Shown here one piece after another: positions 11,713-21,129 of a stretch of DNA of 64,000 bases. Numbering within the stretch: position 1 is the stretch's first letter; each line of letters starts with the position of its first letter. The stretch is from Mytilus trossulus (lineage: Eukaryota > Mollusca > Bivalvia > Mytilida > Mytilidae). Where the stretch lies: positions 18,620,931-18,684,930 of the forward strand of contig NC_086386.1 of the NCBI RefSeq assembly GCF_036588685.1, in the 5' to 3' direction. Under the pieces are notes generated by a model, which saw nothing but the letters and a program-made list of their open reading frames with translations, was not told the origin of the DNA and did not search any database. The position numbers were made by a program, and so were the translations under genes.

Positions 11713-14196
11713 TCAAGCAGTATACATTTTTTCTTTAAATCTAGATACATAGTCTAAATGATTCAAGTCAGTATGTTCAGTAAGCCACTTTTCCTTAATC
11801 AATTTTAACTGTCCCCTTACAGTATGACAAAATACCAACTCAAAGGGACTAAATCTAAGGGATTCTTGAACAGCCTCTCGAACCGCAAAAAGTAGAAAGT
11901 GAACTCCATCATCCCAGTCTCTGTCAAATTGAAGACAAAAAGTTCTTATCATGTTCTTCAATGTTTGATGAAAACGTTCTAAGGCACCTTGAGATTCTGG
12001 ATGACAAGCACTTGATCTGTACTGAGCAATCCCTAACTGGTATACGACTTGCTGAAATAAACCTGACATGAAATTTGATCCCTGGTCGGACTGTATAGAC
12101 TTAGGAAGTCCTACTAATGTGAAAAATTTGATCAAAGCTTTGACGATAGTAGGTGTCTTGATATTTCTGAGCGGAATAGCTTTAGGAAAGCGGGTAGATG
12201 TACACATGATTGTCAATAAATATGCATTTCCAGTCTTGGTCTTTGGTAAAGGTCCAACACAGTCAATTATAACTCTGCTGAAAGGTTCGTCAAAGGCTGG
12301 AATAGGCAGAAGTGGTGCTGGTGGTATATTCTGGTTAGGTTTACCAACAACCTGGCATATATGACATGATTTGCAGCATTCTGCAACATCATTTCTAAGT
12401 TTAGGCCAGTAAAAATGCTGCAAGATCTTAAGGCAAGTCTTCCTTATACCTAAGTGTCCAGCCAAGGGGGTGTCATGGGCAAGACCAATAATTTCTTGTC
12501 TATAAACTTTAGGCACCACCACTTGGTATAGCACTCTCCATTCCTCCTCTGGGATAGGATCAGGAGGCCTCCACTTCCTCATTAAAATACTGTCCTGATG
12601 GTAACTTTCGGCCACTTTGTCTGCTTCCTCCTGTGGTTGAGCCCTCTGACTGAGCTGAAGTACCTCAGTGTCTTTATGTTGTTCTTCGCGTAAATTCTTT
12701 CGGTCTAATGAATGGCTGTTTACATCTGGCCATGGCATAATAACATTTTTGTTAACACTAGGTGGTTTTATAATGGCCTTTTCTGTGTTACCAGGATCTT
12801 CAATATCAGCTATAAAAGTGTCAGAAAGGTCCATGTAATCAAACTTGTCTTCTTGCAAATTCTCATTTTGTTGTTTTCTAGCCATCGCCCTAGTAACAAC
12901 ACAAGCTGGATACAATTCAGTATCATCTTCAGGTGATTTAACATCCACCACCGGTTCACTGGTAACAATTGGTTCAGCAACCACTTTGTTCCTAGCTAGA
13001 TTATTTCCTAGCAATAAGGTAACACCCTCAACAGGGAGATTAGGACGAACACCTACAACAACTGGTCCAGTTATTAAATCTGACTTTAGATAAATACGAT
13101 GGAGAGGAACATCTATACAACCTAACTCTACACCTTGTAACAAAACGGAGGCACCAACAGAAGTATTATCGGACAAAGGCAACACACCTTCTAACAATAA
13201 AGTCTGAGAGGCTCCAGTGTCCCGTAAAATCTTAATAGGCTTAAGAGTGGTATCATCAACAATAAAAACAAACCCATCAGACATAAAGGGTTTGTATTCC
13301 TCCATGTAATCACAAAAACTGGACTTAAAAGCTTGACGCGCAGGGCATTCCAATGTACTGGTAATATAAGGTGTCGTACAAGGACTGGTCTTCGGCTTAT
13401 TATCTCGTGCATTCCTCTTCTGGAGTCCAAAACAATCAGCCATCAGGTGACCAATCTTCTTACAATAAGCACAAGTCAGTGACTTCTTCTCAAAAGTATC
13501 AAATTTTGGACTATACATATTATAACTGGACTGACTCTTATTCTGTGGAACAGGCTTACTATCAGTATGCTCAGTGCTTTGATTTTTGTAATTTCCTCTG
13601 GAAGTATTAACATTTTGACCCTTGAAACTTCTTTTATGTGAAAGAGTATAATTATCTGAAAAAACAGCTGCATCATGTATTGACTCAACAGTTTTGTCGT
13701 CTAAATGTGTTTTTAAGTCTAAATGAACACATTGTTTGAACTCTTCTAATAACATCAATTGTCTTAGGTTATCAAAATTGTTATCTGTTTTCTTTGACGT
13801 AAGCCATTTATCAAATAGATCTTCTTTTTCCCGAGCAAATTCCACATATGTTTGTGAATCAAACTTTTTATAAGATCTAAATTTCTGTCTATACGCTTCT
13901 GGTACTAGTTCATAAGCTTTCAAAAATTCCTGTTTTACCATATAATAATCAGAACTTTTTTCTGATGGAAGTGCGGAATAAATTTCAGCGGCCTTACCAT
14001 CAAAAACACTTTGCACAATCGTAGTCCAATATGGCTTCGGCCATTTCAAATTATTTGCAATTTTCTCAAACTGTGGAAAATATTTATCAACTGTTTTTTT
14101 CACAAAATTTCGGAACCAAACGTATATTTTTTGCTGCATCAAAATAATCTGATTTCGAGTGAACTTTAGTGTTGCTTTCTTCTTTGACCATTTCAA
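11713..14196 (-). CDS. Gag - protease - integrase polyprotein segment of the LTR element
   Basis: The 827-residue frame runs in order: a helical gag region (about 35-195) resembling the SCAN-like gag of GMR1-like elements (EFLKAYELVPEAYRQKFR), a CCHC knuckle CAYCKKIGHLMADC (about 242-255), an aspartic protease motif LRDTGASQTLL (about 323-333), the integrase zinc-binding HHCC region (about 574-613) and a catalytic core with D near 645, D near 704 (SDQGSNF) and E near 740 (QGALERFHQ). This gives the D,D35E spacing of retroviral-type integrases. The frame ends in the integrase tail without entering RT. The start is arbitrary because gag begins upstream in shifted frames. Confidence 0.88.
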   Translation of the reverse strand: MKWSKKKATLKFTRNQIILMQQKIYVWFRNFVKKTVDKYFPQFEKIANNLKWPKPYWTTIVQSVFDGKAAEIYSALPSEKSSDYYMVKQEFLKAYELVPEAYRQKFRSYKKFDSQTYVEFAREKEDLFDKWLTSKKTDNNFDNLRQLMLLEEFKQCVHLDLKTHLDDKTVESIHDAAVFSDNYTLSHKRSFKGQNVNTSRGNYKNQSTEHTDSKPVPQNKSQSSYNMYSPKFDTFEKKSLTCAYCKKIGHLMADCFGLQKRNARDNKPKTSPCTTPYITSTLECPARQAFKSSFCDYMEEYKPFMSDGFVFIVDDTTLKPIKILRDTGASQTLLLEGVLPLSDNTSVGASVLLQGVELGCIDVPLHRIYLKSDLITGPVVVGVRPNLPVEGVTLLLGNNLARNKVVAEPIVTSEPVVDVKSPEDDTELYPACVVTRAMARKQQNENLQEDKFDYMDLSDTFIADIEDPGNTEKAIIKPPSVNKNVIMPWPDVNSHSLDRKNLREEQHKDTEVLQLSQRAQPQEEADKVAESYHQDSILMRKWRPPDPIPEEEWRVLYQVVVPKVYRQEIIGLAHDTPLAGHLGIRKTCLKILQHFYWPKLRNDVAECCKSCHICQVVGKPNQNIPPAPLLPIPAFDEPFSRVIIDCVGPLPKTKTGNAYLLTIMCTSTRFPKAIPLRNIKTPTIVKALIKFFTLVGLPKSIQSDQGSNFMSGLFQQVVYQLGIAQYRSSACHPESQGALERFHQTLKNMIRTFCLQFDRDWDDGVHFLLFAVREAVQESLRFSPFELVFCHTVRGQLKLIKEKWLTEHTDLNHLDYVSRFKEKMYTA

Positions 14197-14290
14197 TTTT
14201 CAGTTTTTCCATCTCTAGCCTTTCTCTCATTTCAAGTTCTTCTAATTTTAATTCATCTTCTTTTATTTTTTCCCTCTCCTTCATTTCCAA
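14087..14290 (-). pseudogene. Gag coiled-coil segment, shifted frame
   Basis: The 67-residue frame is rich in Glu, Lys and Leu (for example KIKEDELKLEELEMRE) and so likely a coiled coil. It continues into YFDAAKNIRLVPKFCEK, which I recall as typical for gag of this mollusc element family. It overlaps the start of the long gag-integrase frame, showing that a frameshift split the gag. Confidence 0.65.
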
Positions 14291-14295
14291 TTCTT

Positions 14296-14628
14296 TTAAT
14301 TTAAATTCATCTTTTTTCCTTTTTTCTCCATTTCTAACCTTTCCTTCATTTCCAGTTCTGCCTGTTTTAATTTAAATTCATGTTCCAATTCAAGCTGTTT
14401 TAACTTAAAAGCGTCAACATTTTCAACCTTGAGTTCAAGAGCCTCTTCACCTAAAATTTCTGCGTCAACTAATTTGTCTATAACCAAATTTTTAATAATT
14501 TGTTTTCTTATAGATACTTTAAAAACTAATTTCAGTTGTTTAGCAAGCAACACTAATTCCTCTTTCTTTAAATTATCAAAACTCTCCAGGTCTGGCGTTT
14601 TCAAAAATTTACCAGCATCAAATGCCAT
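14296..14628 (-). pseudogene. Gag N-terminus
   Basis: The 110-residue frame begins with MAFDAGKFLKTPDLESFDNL about 90 bp inside the 5' LTR, which fits the native gag start. It includes a SAP-like or helical head (LKKEELVLLAKQLKL), then a Glu/Lys/Leu coiled coil with a duplicated KLKQxELE motif. It stops by frameshift just before the next gag segment. Confidence 0.7.
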
Positions 14629-14694
14629 TTTGTAGATTTTGTTGGCTAGTTATAATAAAAATACTAAACAAATTTTGAATAAAATATTTTTAAG

Positions 14695-14712
14695 ATCCCG
14701 GACGAGCCCCTA
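14695..14712 (-). other. Primer-binding site for tRNA-Pro
   Basis: The plus strand reads ATCCCGGACGAGCCCCTA. It equals the 3' end of an animal proline tRNA (ATCCCGGACGAGCCCCCA) except for one base. It sits five bases inside the 5' LTR, the expected place for the primer of minus-strand DNA synthesis. The tRNA sequence is recalled knowledge. Confidence 0.82.
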
Positions 14713-14717
14713 ATTTC

Positions 14718-15145
14718 TGTTACGGTCAGAAATCGCCTTTAAATTGTAGCCAACAAAAGACACAAATCAATAGTAAAATTTAACAATATTTAATATACAA
14801 AAGTTTACAAAAGTTATTACACAAATATTACTGTTAACTTAACTGTCAAAATATGAGTCCAATCTGTTATCTTTATCTGTATCCGGAAATGTTGTCATGG
14901 AAAATTCTAGAACAATCTATAATGGAACATTGTGGAAAATCCTGGAAAGTTACAACGGAAGTTTCTGGAATAACGTAGAAGTTTAAATTACACATCTTTT
15001 ATAAGGATCATTCTAGAAAGTTCCAATCATTCTGTGATTGTTCCAGTGATTCCTAAACTGCACAGTTATAAGATTATTTGGTAAAAGGCCATACAACACA
15101 AATTAGGCCAACATAAATAAACATAATAATTACAATATCATAACA
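14718..15145 (-). repeat. 5' LTR (428 bp)
   Basis: It pairs with 9211-9814. Termini are TG...CA. It lacks 168 bp and 8 bp found in the other LTR, at clean breakpoints. Confidence 0.92.
14996..15024 (-). promoter_or_regulatory. LTR promoter: TATA box with three-unit heat-shock element
   Basis: On the minus strand TATAAAAG (14996-15003) lies just downstream of a site that reads TTCTAGAAAGTTCC on the plus strand (15011-15024). That fits the trimeric heat-shock element pattern TTCnnGAAnnTTC. The spacing is eight bases. The other LTR keeps both sites with a changed spacer base. HSF binding is inferred from the motif only. Confidence 0.55.
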
Positions 15146-15149
15146 AGAG
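15146..15149. other. Target-site duplication, right copy (AGAG)
   Basis: It repeats 9207-9210 directly outside the LTR end, marking the insertion site. Confidence 0.7.
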
Positions 15150-15341
15150 TCTTTTTGCATTTGGCAAAAGTTAAAGGAATTTTGGTCTTACCATGCAAAC
15201 TATACAAATCGAATTGAGAAAGGTATTATCGTGGAAAATTTCTGCTTGAAACGTCTGTATTTGGACGCTAACCGATCAATATCTAATTGTTGCCGTAATT
15301 TGATAAATGTTTTTACAAACTTTAGTTTTAGTTTTAATTTC

Positions 15342-15451
15342 CACGGGTGTCATTCGGTTTATCGAGAAAACTGATCGTGAAAGAATATCCAACAGCGGTC
15401 AAGTATTGAGAGACGATCGTGAAAGTTCTGGTAACGGATCGTGAAAGACAT
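15342..15451 (+). repeat. Left inverted arm with GATCGTGAAAG motifs
   Basis: Three GATCGTGAAAG copies occur within 80 bp. Its inverted partner is 19647-19755. Confidence 0.85.
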
Positions 15452-16539
15452 TAAATCGAGAAGACATATGAAAGTTCAGTAAATATTCTAATCTAATTAA
15501 TTACACAGACACACTTACGACAAAATAAAACTGTCTGTCAAAATGGTTCAACATTATGATCAGTATGTGAGAATATCCAGTTACAAAAGTACATCTAGTT
15601 ATTACAAAACGACAAAACATGCAAAAGGCAGATTGTTTCTCGACATGTCAATGACATAAAAAATGTAAACAAACACGATTTTTTTCACAAATTCGACTAG
15701 ATAAACTACATTTATCAGAATTAGGGCATTGTATTTGAATTATTTAAACGGTTTTCATAGTTATTTTGTATAAATATAATCTGAAACTTGACTTTTTTGG
15801 ATCGTAAAAGATTACGCACCGCATTTTTGAAGATCGTGAAAAGGATCGTAAAATATCTGATGCTACGAAGACGTTCACATTATTCTTCCATTATATGATA
15901 ATTGATATTTCAGTCTTCACTCTAAGCCCAAGAATTTGCATCAAAATGATGTAGAATAAAAAGTGAACTTATCTCCTGCATCACTTAGAAAACACAATAT
16001 TTTCAAATTAAACTGTAACATCAATAATATTATGTAATTAACAGATGCCACATGGTTTCTTTCTCAATTTATAGGTAACAATTGCAAGAAGAGATTAAAA
16101 TAAATACACAATACCAATCAAGAAATGTATCTTTTTTTCCTTATATATATGTTGCAAGATTAAAATATTTAAAAAACACATTTTTAAAACTAATTGGGTT
16201 TTCAAATTAATCTTAAAAGTCAGAATAAACAACATCAAAATCATTTCCATTTTTTTTTTATTAAACACCAAAAATTAAGAAAAAAGGGGGAGGGTCAACC
16301 CCACAAGTGCCTGTGCATTTTCCCTAAACTTTTAAGGTTTAACAATTTTGTGTTTTAAACATCTGTTTGTTGTAATAATATCAGGTCTTATCAGTATGCA
16401 ATGACAGATTTATAGCACTACTTAACCATTTTATAATTGAGAGAAGATATGAAATTTTCACTTTCTTGTGCATGGATGTTAGACTGATTTGTTATTGATA
16501 TTTAAAAAAGGCTAGATATAGGTCAACATCCTCAATTGG

Positions 16540-16860
16540 TTTAGGCCAAACAAGTAAAATGTTGAAGAGCATGGAGGATCCAATATTCCAAAAAGTTGTA
16601 CCAAATACGACTATGGTAAATAAATCCTTAGTTTTTCGAAAAATTCTAAGTTTTGTAAACAAGAAATTTGTATCAAATGACCACATTATTGATATTCATG
16701 TCAACATCGAAGTGTTGAATACTGGGCCGATGATACCCTCGGGGACGAAACGTCCACCAGAAATGGCATCGACCCAGTGGTGTAAATAGTTATCAAAGGT
16801 ACTAGGATTATAATTTAGTACGCCAGACGCGCAAATACATTATAATTATTATTTGGACAT
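16540..16860 (+). repeat. SINE-like dispersed repeat (family C)
   Basis: It contains TTGAAGAGCATGGAGGATCC, CATCGACCCAGTGGTGTAAA and TACGCCAGACGCGC. Related strings appear at 19985-20100, 21095-21125, 24798-24935 and 51160-51320. I recall this as a very common bivalve repeat. The two short frames over it (both strands) come from the repeat. Confidence 0.55.
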
Positions 16861-17938
16861 TTGTGAACATTTTGTTTACAAAATAGTTGGATGATTGTAG
16901 GATGAAGTTTTTTATTGTCATGTGAAGTACTCACTTATCATGAATTATAGGATACCCATATTTTGTATATTGGATCTTATACTAAATGTCCGTCAGACAG
17001 GATTCACTTGACCCTGAATTTGCCTCATTTCATGGATGAAGATTCACTTTAGTGGTCAAGTCCGTATCGAGGATTTGTTAAGCTTTAGGATAACTGTCTG
17101 TTGTTATGATTGTAAGGTGTATATTTTCGACTTTTGCAAGGTTTCAACTAACATTGAACTCATTATCATGCATCATTCGGCAATGTTTGTTTTGTGTTGT
17201 TTGACCTTTTGAATATATACATTTTGTACCTGTATGCTATAGCGACTAGGTGTTTCGGGTATGGTGTACATGTTTGTCTGCATGTTTCTTATATGACCAT
17301 GATGACTTCAATTGTGTTTGATTTATTAAATGATAGTAAGATGTCAATGCCTGGTTGTCGGTCAGAGCTCATATACTTTTGACCTTATGTTCCGAATTAA
17401 TTGGCAAAGCATAACTTTTACAATTGTCAGTTTCTAAGACACTGTAAGGATCGGAACACATTTATTTTGTGTACGGGATATTTGTAGAGATCTGTATGGC
17501 ATGGTTCATCTGACCATGACCTTTTTTGATGAAACATTGACAATCTTAAGCGCATTTGACACTTCTAGTAAAACCCTTGATATTATAGACGTTCAACAAA
17601 TATACTATCATAAGTTAAGCAAACAAGACATTACAGCATTTGCGCTTTGGTATTCTGAAGTATGTACTATATAGTTAAATCAATCATTATCTGAGTTGTT
17701 TATAAAGAACTTAAAAAGTTCGGTTGCACAAAATGTTGGTTATCGTTCAATCCCAAATTACACATGAAATTTGCTCATTTGCTATTATTTTTTTGTTTGA
17801 TGGATAACAAAACATTTGGTTTAAACGTTGCATATCCATATTATTAGTTAACTAGTGTCGGTCTGCCTGAAGTGCACTAGACCGATTCACAGAGCTGAAT
17901 CTTTCACACTTATTTAGACACGTTATTAGTTTAGTTTT

Positions 17939-19082
17939 TTAGCTCACCTGGCCCAAAGGGTATCTAGTTTAAAAAATGTGTGGCGTGACCCGGCCAACCA
18001 ACCAAGATGGCCGCCATGGCTAAGAAAGAACATAGGGGTAAAATGCAGTTTTTTGGCTTATAATTAAAAACTAAAGCATTTAGAGCAAATCTGACACGGG
18101 GTAAAATTGTTAATAAGGAAATCAAGAAATTTAAACATGAATCCGACAACCTGTTGTTGGGTGCTGCCCCTGAATAAATAGTTTTAGCAAAAATTTTGTT
18201 GTTTTTGGTTATTATCTTGTATATTATTAAAGACAGAGATAAAATGTAAACAGCAATAATGGTTAGCAAGGTAAGATTTACAAATAAGGCAACATGACCA
18301 AAATGGTCAGTTGACCCCTTTAGGAGTTATTGCCCTTTATAGTCAATTTTAACCTCTTTTCATAATTCTTAGTAATCTTTAACAAAATCTTCTCCTCTGA
18401 AACTACTGAGCCAAATTAATCCAAACTTGGCCACAATCATCTTTGGGGTGTCAAATTTCAAAAATGTGTGGCGTGACCCGGCCAACCAACTAAGATGGCT
18501 GGCACGGCTAAAAATAGAACAGAGGTGTAAAATGTAGTATTTGGCTTATAACTCAAAAACCAAAGCATATAGAGCAAATCTGACATGGTGTAAAATTGTT
18601 AATCAGGTAAAGATCTATCTACCTTGAAATTTTCAGATGGATCGGACAACCTGTTGTTAGGCTGCTGCCCCTGAATTGGTTATTTTAAGGAAATTTTGCC
18701 GTTTTTTGATATTATCTTGTATATTATTATAGATGGAAATAAACTTTAAACAACAATAATGTACAGCAAAGTAAGACCTACAAAATAAGTCGACATGACC
18801 ATAATGTTTAATTGACCCCCTAAGGAGTTATTGTCCTTTATAGTCAATTTAACAGTTTTCATAAAATTTGTAAATTTTTACTAACATTTTCCTCTGAAAC
18901 TACTGGGCCAAGTTCATTATAGATAGAAATAATTGTAAGCAGCAAGAATGGTCAGTAAAGTAAGATGTACAAACACATCACCATCACCAAAACACATCTT
19001 TGTCATGAATCCATCTGCGTCCTTTGTTTAATATTCACATAGACCAAGGTGAGCGACACAGGCTCTTAAAGCCTCTTGTTTA
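17939..19082. repeat. Mollusc dispersed repeat with internal 488-bp tandem units
   Basis: It begins with AGCTCACCTGGCCCAAAGGG and ends near AGGTGAGCGACACAGGCTCT, so the ends are partly inverted. The string GTGTGGCGTGACCCGGCCAA occurs near 17978 and again near 18466, a period of about 488 bp. A shortened third unit starts near 18900. Shared landmarks per unit are GGCTTATAA, CCTGTTGTT and ACTACTG. I remember this family as abundant in bivalves but cannot name its class. Confidence 0.7.
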
Positions 19083-19646
19083 ACTTCAGAGGTAAAGTGT
19101 TGAATAGAAAAAAAGATAATAGCTTTAGTGTTCATCCTTATCAAAATAGTTACAGGCTTCAACCACTTGCAAATTTATTAAATGGTAAAAGAAATACTGA
19201 TTTTTGATTATTAGTATTAAGTCTGGTCACGCGTTTTCTTTCACGATCGAAAAAATACGTTGCCTGATCTTTCACGATCAAGTTTGATGGAAATTCAGCA
19301 AATTCAAGGTTTTCATAAGCAAACTAACGCTTTTAATGGAAGAACATACTTTAATTTTACTGTACTATCAGATACACCAAAGATTAAATTTCAAATATGT
19401 CATGATATTCTGAAATATGACCATTATAGGTACAAAAAGCGTGTTATTTGTAATTAATTGAATAGACACGCATTGCGCCTTTTGTGTGTTTTTTAAAAGT
19501 ACTTCATATTTTCTTTATCTTCTTTCACAGTTATGTTGAGGAAGTTTAACCATTTTGACAGACATATTTTTTTGTTCGTATTTGTTCCGCGTTTTAAAAC
19601 ATTAAGCGATTTTTTTCAAAGATTCTGAACTAGAATGTACATAAAA

Positions 19647-19755
19647 TGTCTTTCACGATCCGTTACCAGAACTTTCACGATCGTCGCTCAATACTTAACC
19701 GCCGTTGGATATTCTTTCACGATCATTTCTCTCGATAAACCGAATGACACCCGTG
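19647..19755 (-). repeat. Right inverted arm with GATCGTGAAAG motifs
   Basis: This is the inverted partner of 15342-15451. On the plus strand it reads CTTTCACGATC three times. Confidence 0.85.
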
Positions 19756-19984
19756 ATTTCGGCCACGATCAAAAAAATCTTGATCAGACTTGACAAATTT
19801 TAATCGTGAATTGTCCTGTCAAGGACGGCAATAAAACTCGTAAATCTGTCGTCGTGATTTTCCAACCTCTCCGGACCATTCCCGATCCGTGGGAATATGT
19901 AAGAATGTATACTAGTCTCTGAGACAATGTTAAGACATTTAAGATCAATATTAAGGATATTAATGGGGACTTTTTGACTTATAG

Positions 19985-20100
19985 TGTCTTGTCTTGAAGA
20001 GCATTGAGAACCAAAAATAAAAAAAAAAATGTTTGCCAAACACAACTAAGGTAATCTATTCCTTGGGTAGATAAGCCGAAGTATTTGAAAAAAGTTATAT
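19985..20100 (+). repeat. SINE-like fragment (family C)
   Basis: GAAGAGCATTGAGAACCAAA and AACTAAGGTAATCTATTCCT match the family C repeat seen near 16560. Confidence 0.45.
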
Positions 20101-20126
20101 TTTTGTTAACAGTTAATTTCTGATTA

Positions 20127-21011
20127 GGGGACGACCATTTGATATTCTGGGAGGTGGGGCAGGGGGCAGGAGGATTTTTTTCATCGGTTATTTATTTTTG
20201 TAAACTGAGAGGACAGATTATTCATTTTCTGCACTATTGAAGCAAGATTATACATTTTCATTAAAGCAAGGGACTGATTATTCATTTTTTACCACTATAT
20301 TTATGATATTCGAAAACATACAATTTTTTAAATATTTGTTAATTATGAATAACTAGATATAGGAAGATGTGGTGAGAGTGCCAACGAGACAACTCCCCAT
20401 CCAAATAACCATTTAAAAAAAGGTAAATATAGTGAAGTCATTGTGTACCATTTAAACAGATTACTAGTAGATCATTATCCCCTTCAGAAATTTTAAGATT
20501 CAAGATTTCATTCATAACCTCGACACATACTTGTGTACAAGAGGACATTATATAAAAATATTTTAAGATAATACATAGCAAGACAGGACAAACGGAACAC
20601 AAATACATATTAATAAGTATATTATAAGAGACAATTGGTATAATTAGATTAAGTATGTTATAATTTTCTGAACGAAATGAATCATTTATATTCCCAAGCA
20701 ATATACACATATTGCATACATTATGTATAGTAAAAAGGTAATTTAATTTGGTTTTACCAAGCCTCTTTCAAAAGTATTGTCAAACATATTTCGCCGAGCG
20801 GAGCGAGGCAAACAATTTTTTTAAGGGTTTTGAAACCGCTGATGGCCCAATCAGCTATAGACCTGCTGAGTAATTTTCAATACATTGCAAGTCAGGTAAT
20901 TTATTTTCAAACTACTAAAGAACAAACCATTTATTTTTGTGATTATCGAGGTTGGGTTTTTTATTTTCAAAATCCTCCTTGCCCTCCCCAGAATATCAAA
21001 TGGTCGTCCCC
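20127..21011. mobile_element. PIF/Harbinger-like MITE, copy 1
   Basis: The 885-bp element has a perfect inverted terminus: GGGGACGACCATTTGATATT at the left and its complement at the right (ending 21011). It is flanked by TTA on both sides (20124-20126, 21012-21014). A TTA duplication suits PIF/Harbinger. Subterminal parts are also inverted and diverged (AGGAGGATTT region). No transposase is encoded. A second copy starts at 63304 and shares internal landmarks such as CCGAGCGGAGCGAG. Confidence 0.8.
20352..20427 (+). repeat. SINE head (family A) inside the Harbinger-like MITE
   Basis: AGATATAGGAAGATGTGGTG and GCCAACGAGACAACTCCCCA are present here but absent at the matching place of the second MITE copy (near 63530). 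So this roughly 75-bp piece was inserted later. Family A also occurs at 48830 and, inverted, at 50140-50380. Confidence 0.6.
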
Positions 21012-21129
21012 TTATCCCCATCTCAATGATAATTCATGTCAACACATAAGTGATGACTACTGGGACGGTTATTCACTTGGAAAATAAAAAATCTATCAGG
21101 AGTGGCATCGACCCAGTGATGTAAAGTGG

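Larger units (their letters stand above)
9211..15145 (-). mobile_element. GMR1-like Ty3/gypsy LTR retrotransposon with integrase before RT
   Basis: The 5935-bp element lies on the minus strand, with LTRs at 14718-15145 (5') and 9211-9814 (3'), a tRNA-Pro-type primer site, a polypurine tract and a 4-bp target duplication. In transcription order the interior holds gag coiled-coil region, SCAN-like gag, zinc knuckle, aspartic protease, integrase (HHCC and D,D35E), a GPY/F-type tail, reverse transcriptase and RNase H. RT and RNase H look gypsy-type, but integrase precedes RT as in Ty1/copia. This is the arrangement of the GMR1-like branch of Ty3/gypsy. Frameshifts and an in-frame stop break the frames, so this copy cannot make an intact polyprotein. 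No envelope-like frame follows RNase H. Confidence 0.9.
15342..19755. mobile_element. Foldback-like element with long inverted arms
   Basis: The outer 110 bp at 15342-15451 recur inverted at 19647-19755 with high similarity (CACGGGTGTCATTCGG outermost). Weaker inverted similarity extends inward, including GTCTGTCAAAATGGTT in both arms. Each arm then has a second inner cluster of GATCGTGAAAG-like motifs (15800-15870 and 19225-19290), so the arms are probably about 500 bp and diverged. No transposase frame is visible between them. The interior holds the SINE-like piece near 16540 and the 17939-19082 repeat. No target duplication was found at the outer edges. Confidence 0.6.

Noticed and set aside
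11152..13610. Several plus-strand frames of 70-100 aa inside the LTR element
   Set aside because: They are opposite-strand shadows of the gag-pol frames.
15342..19755. CRISPR-like array suggested by recurring GATCGTGAAAG
   Set aside because: Spacing is irregular, the copies are inverted between arms and the genome is clearly animal.
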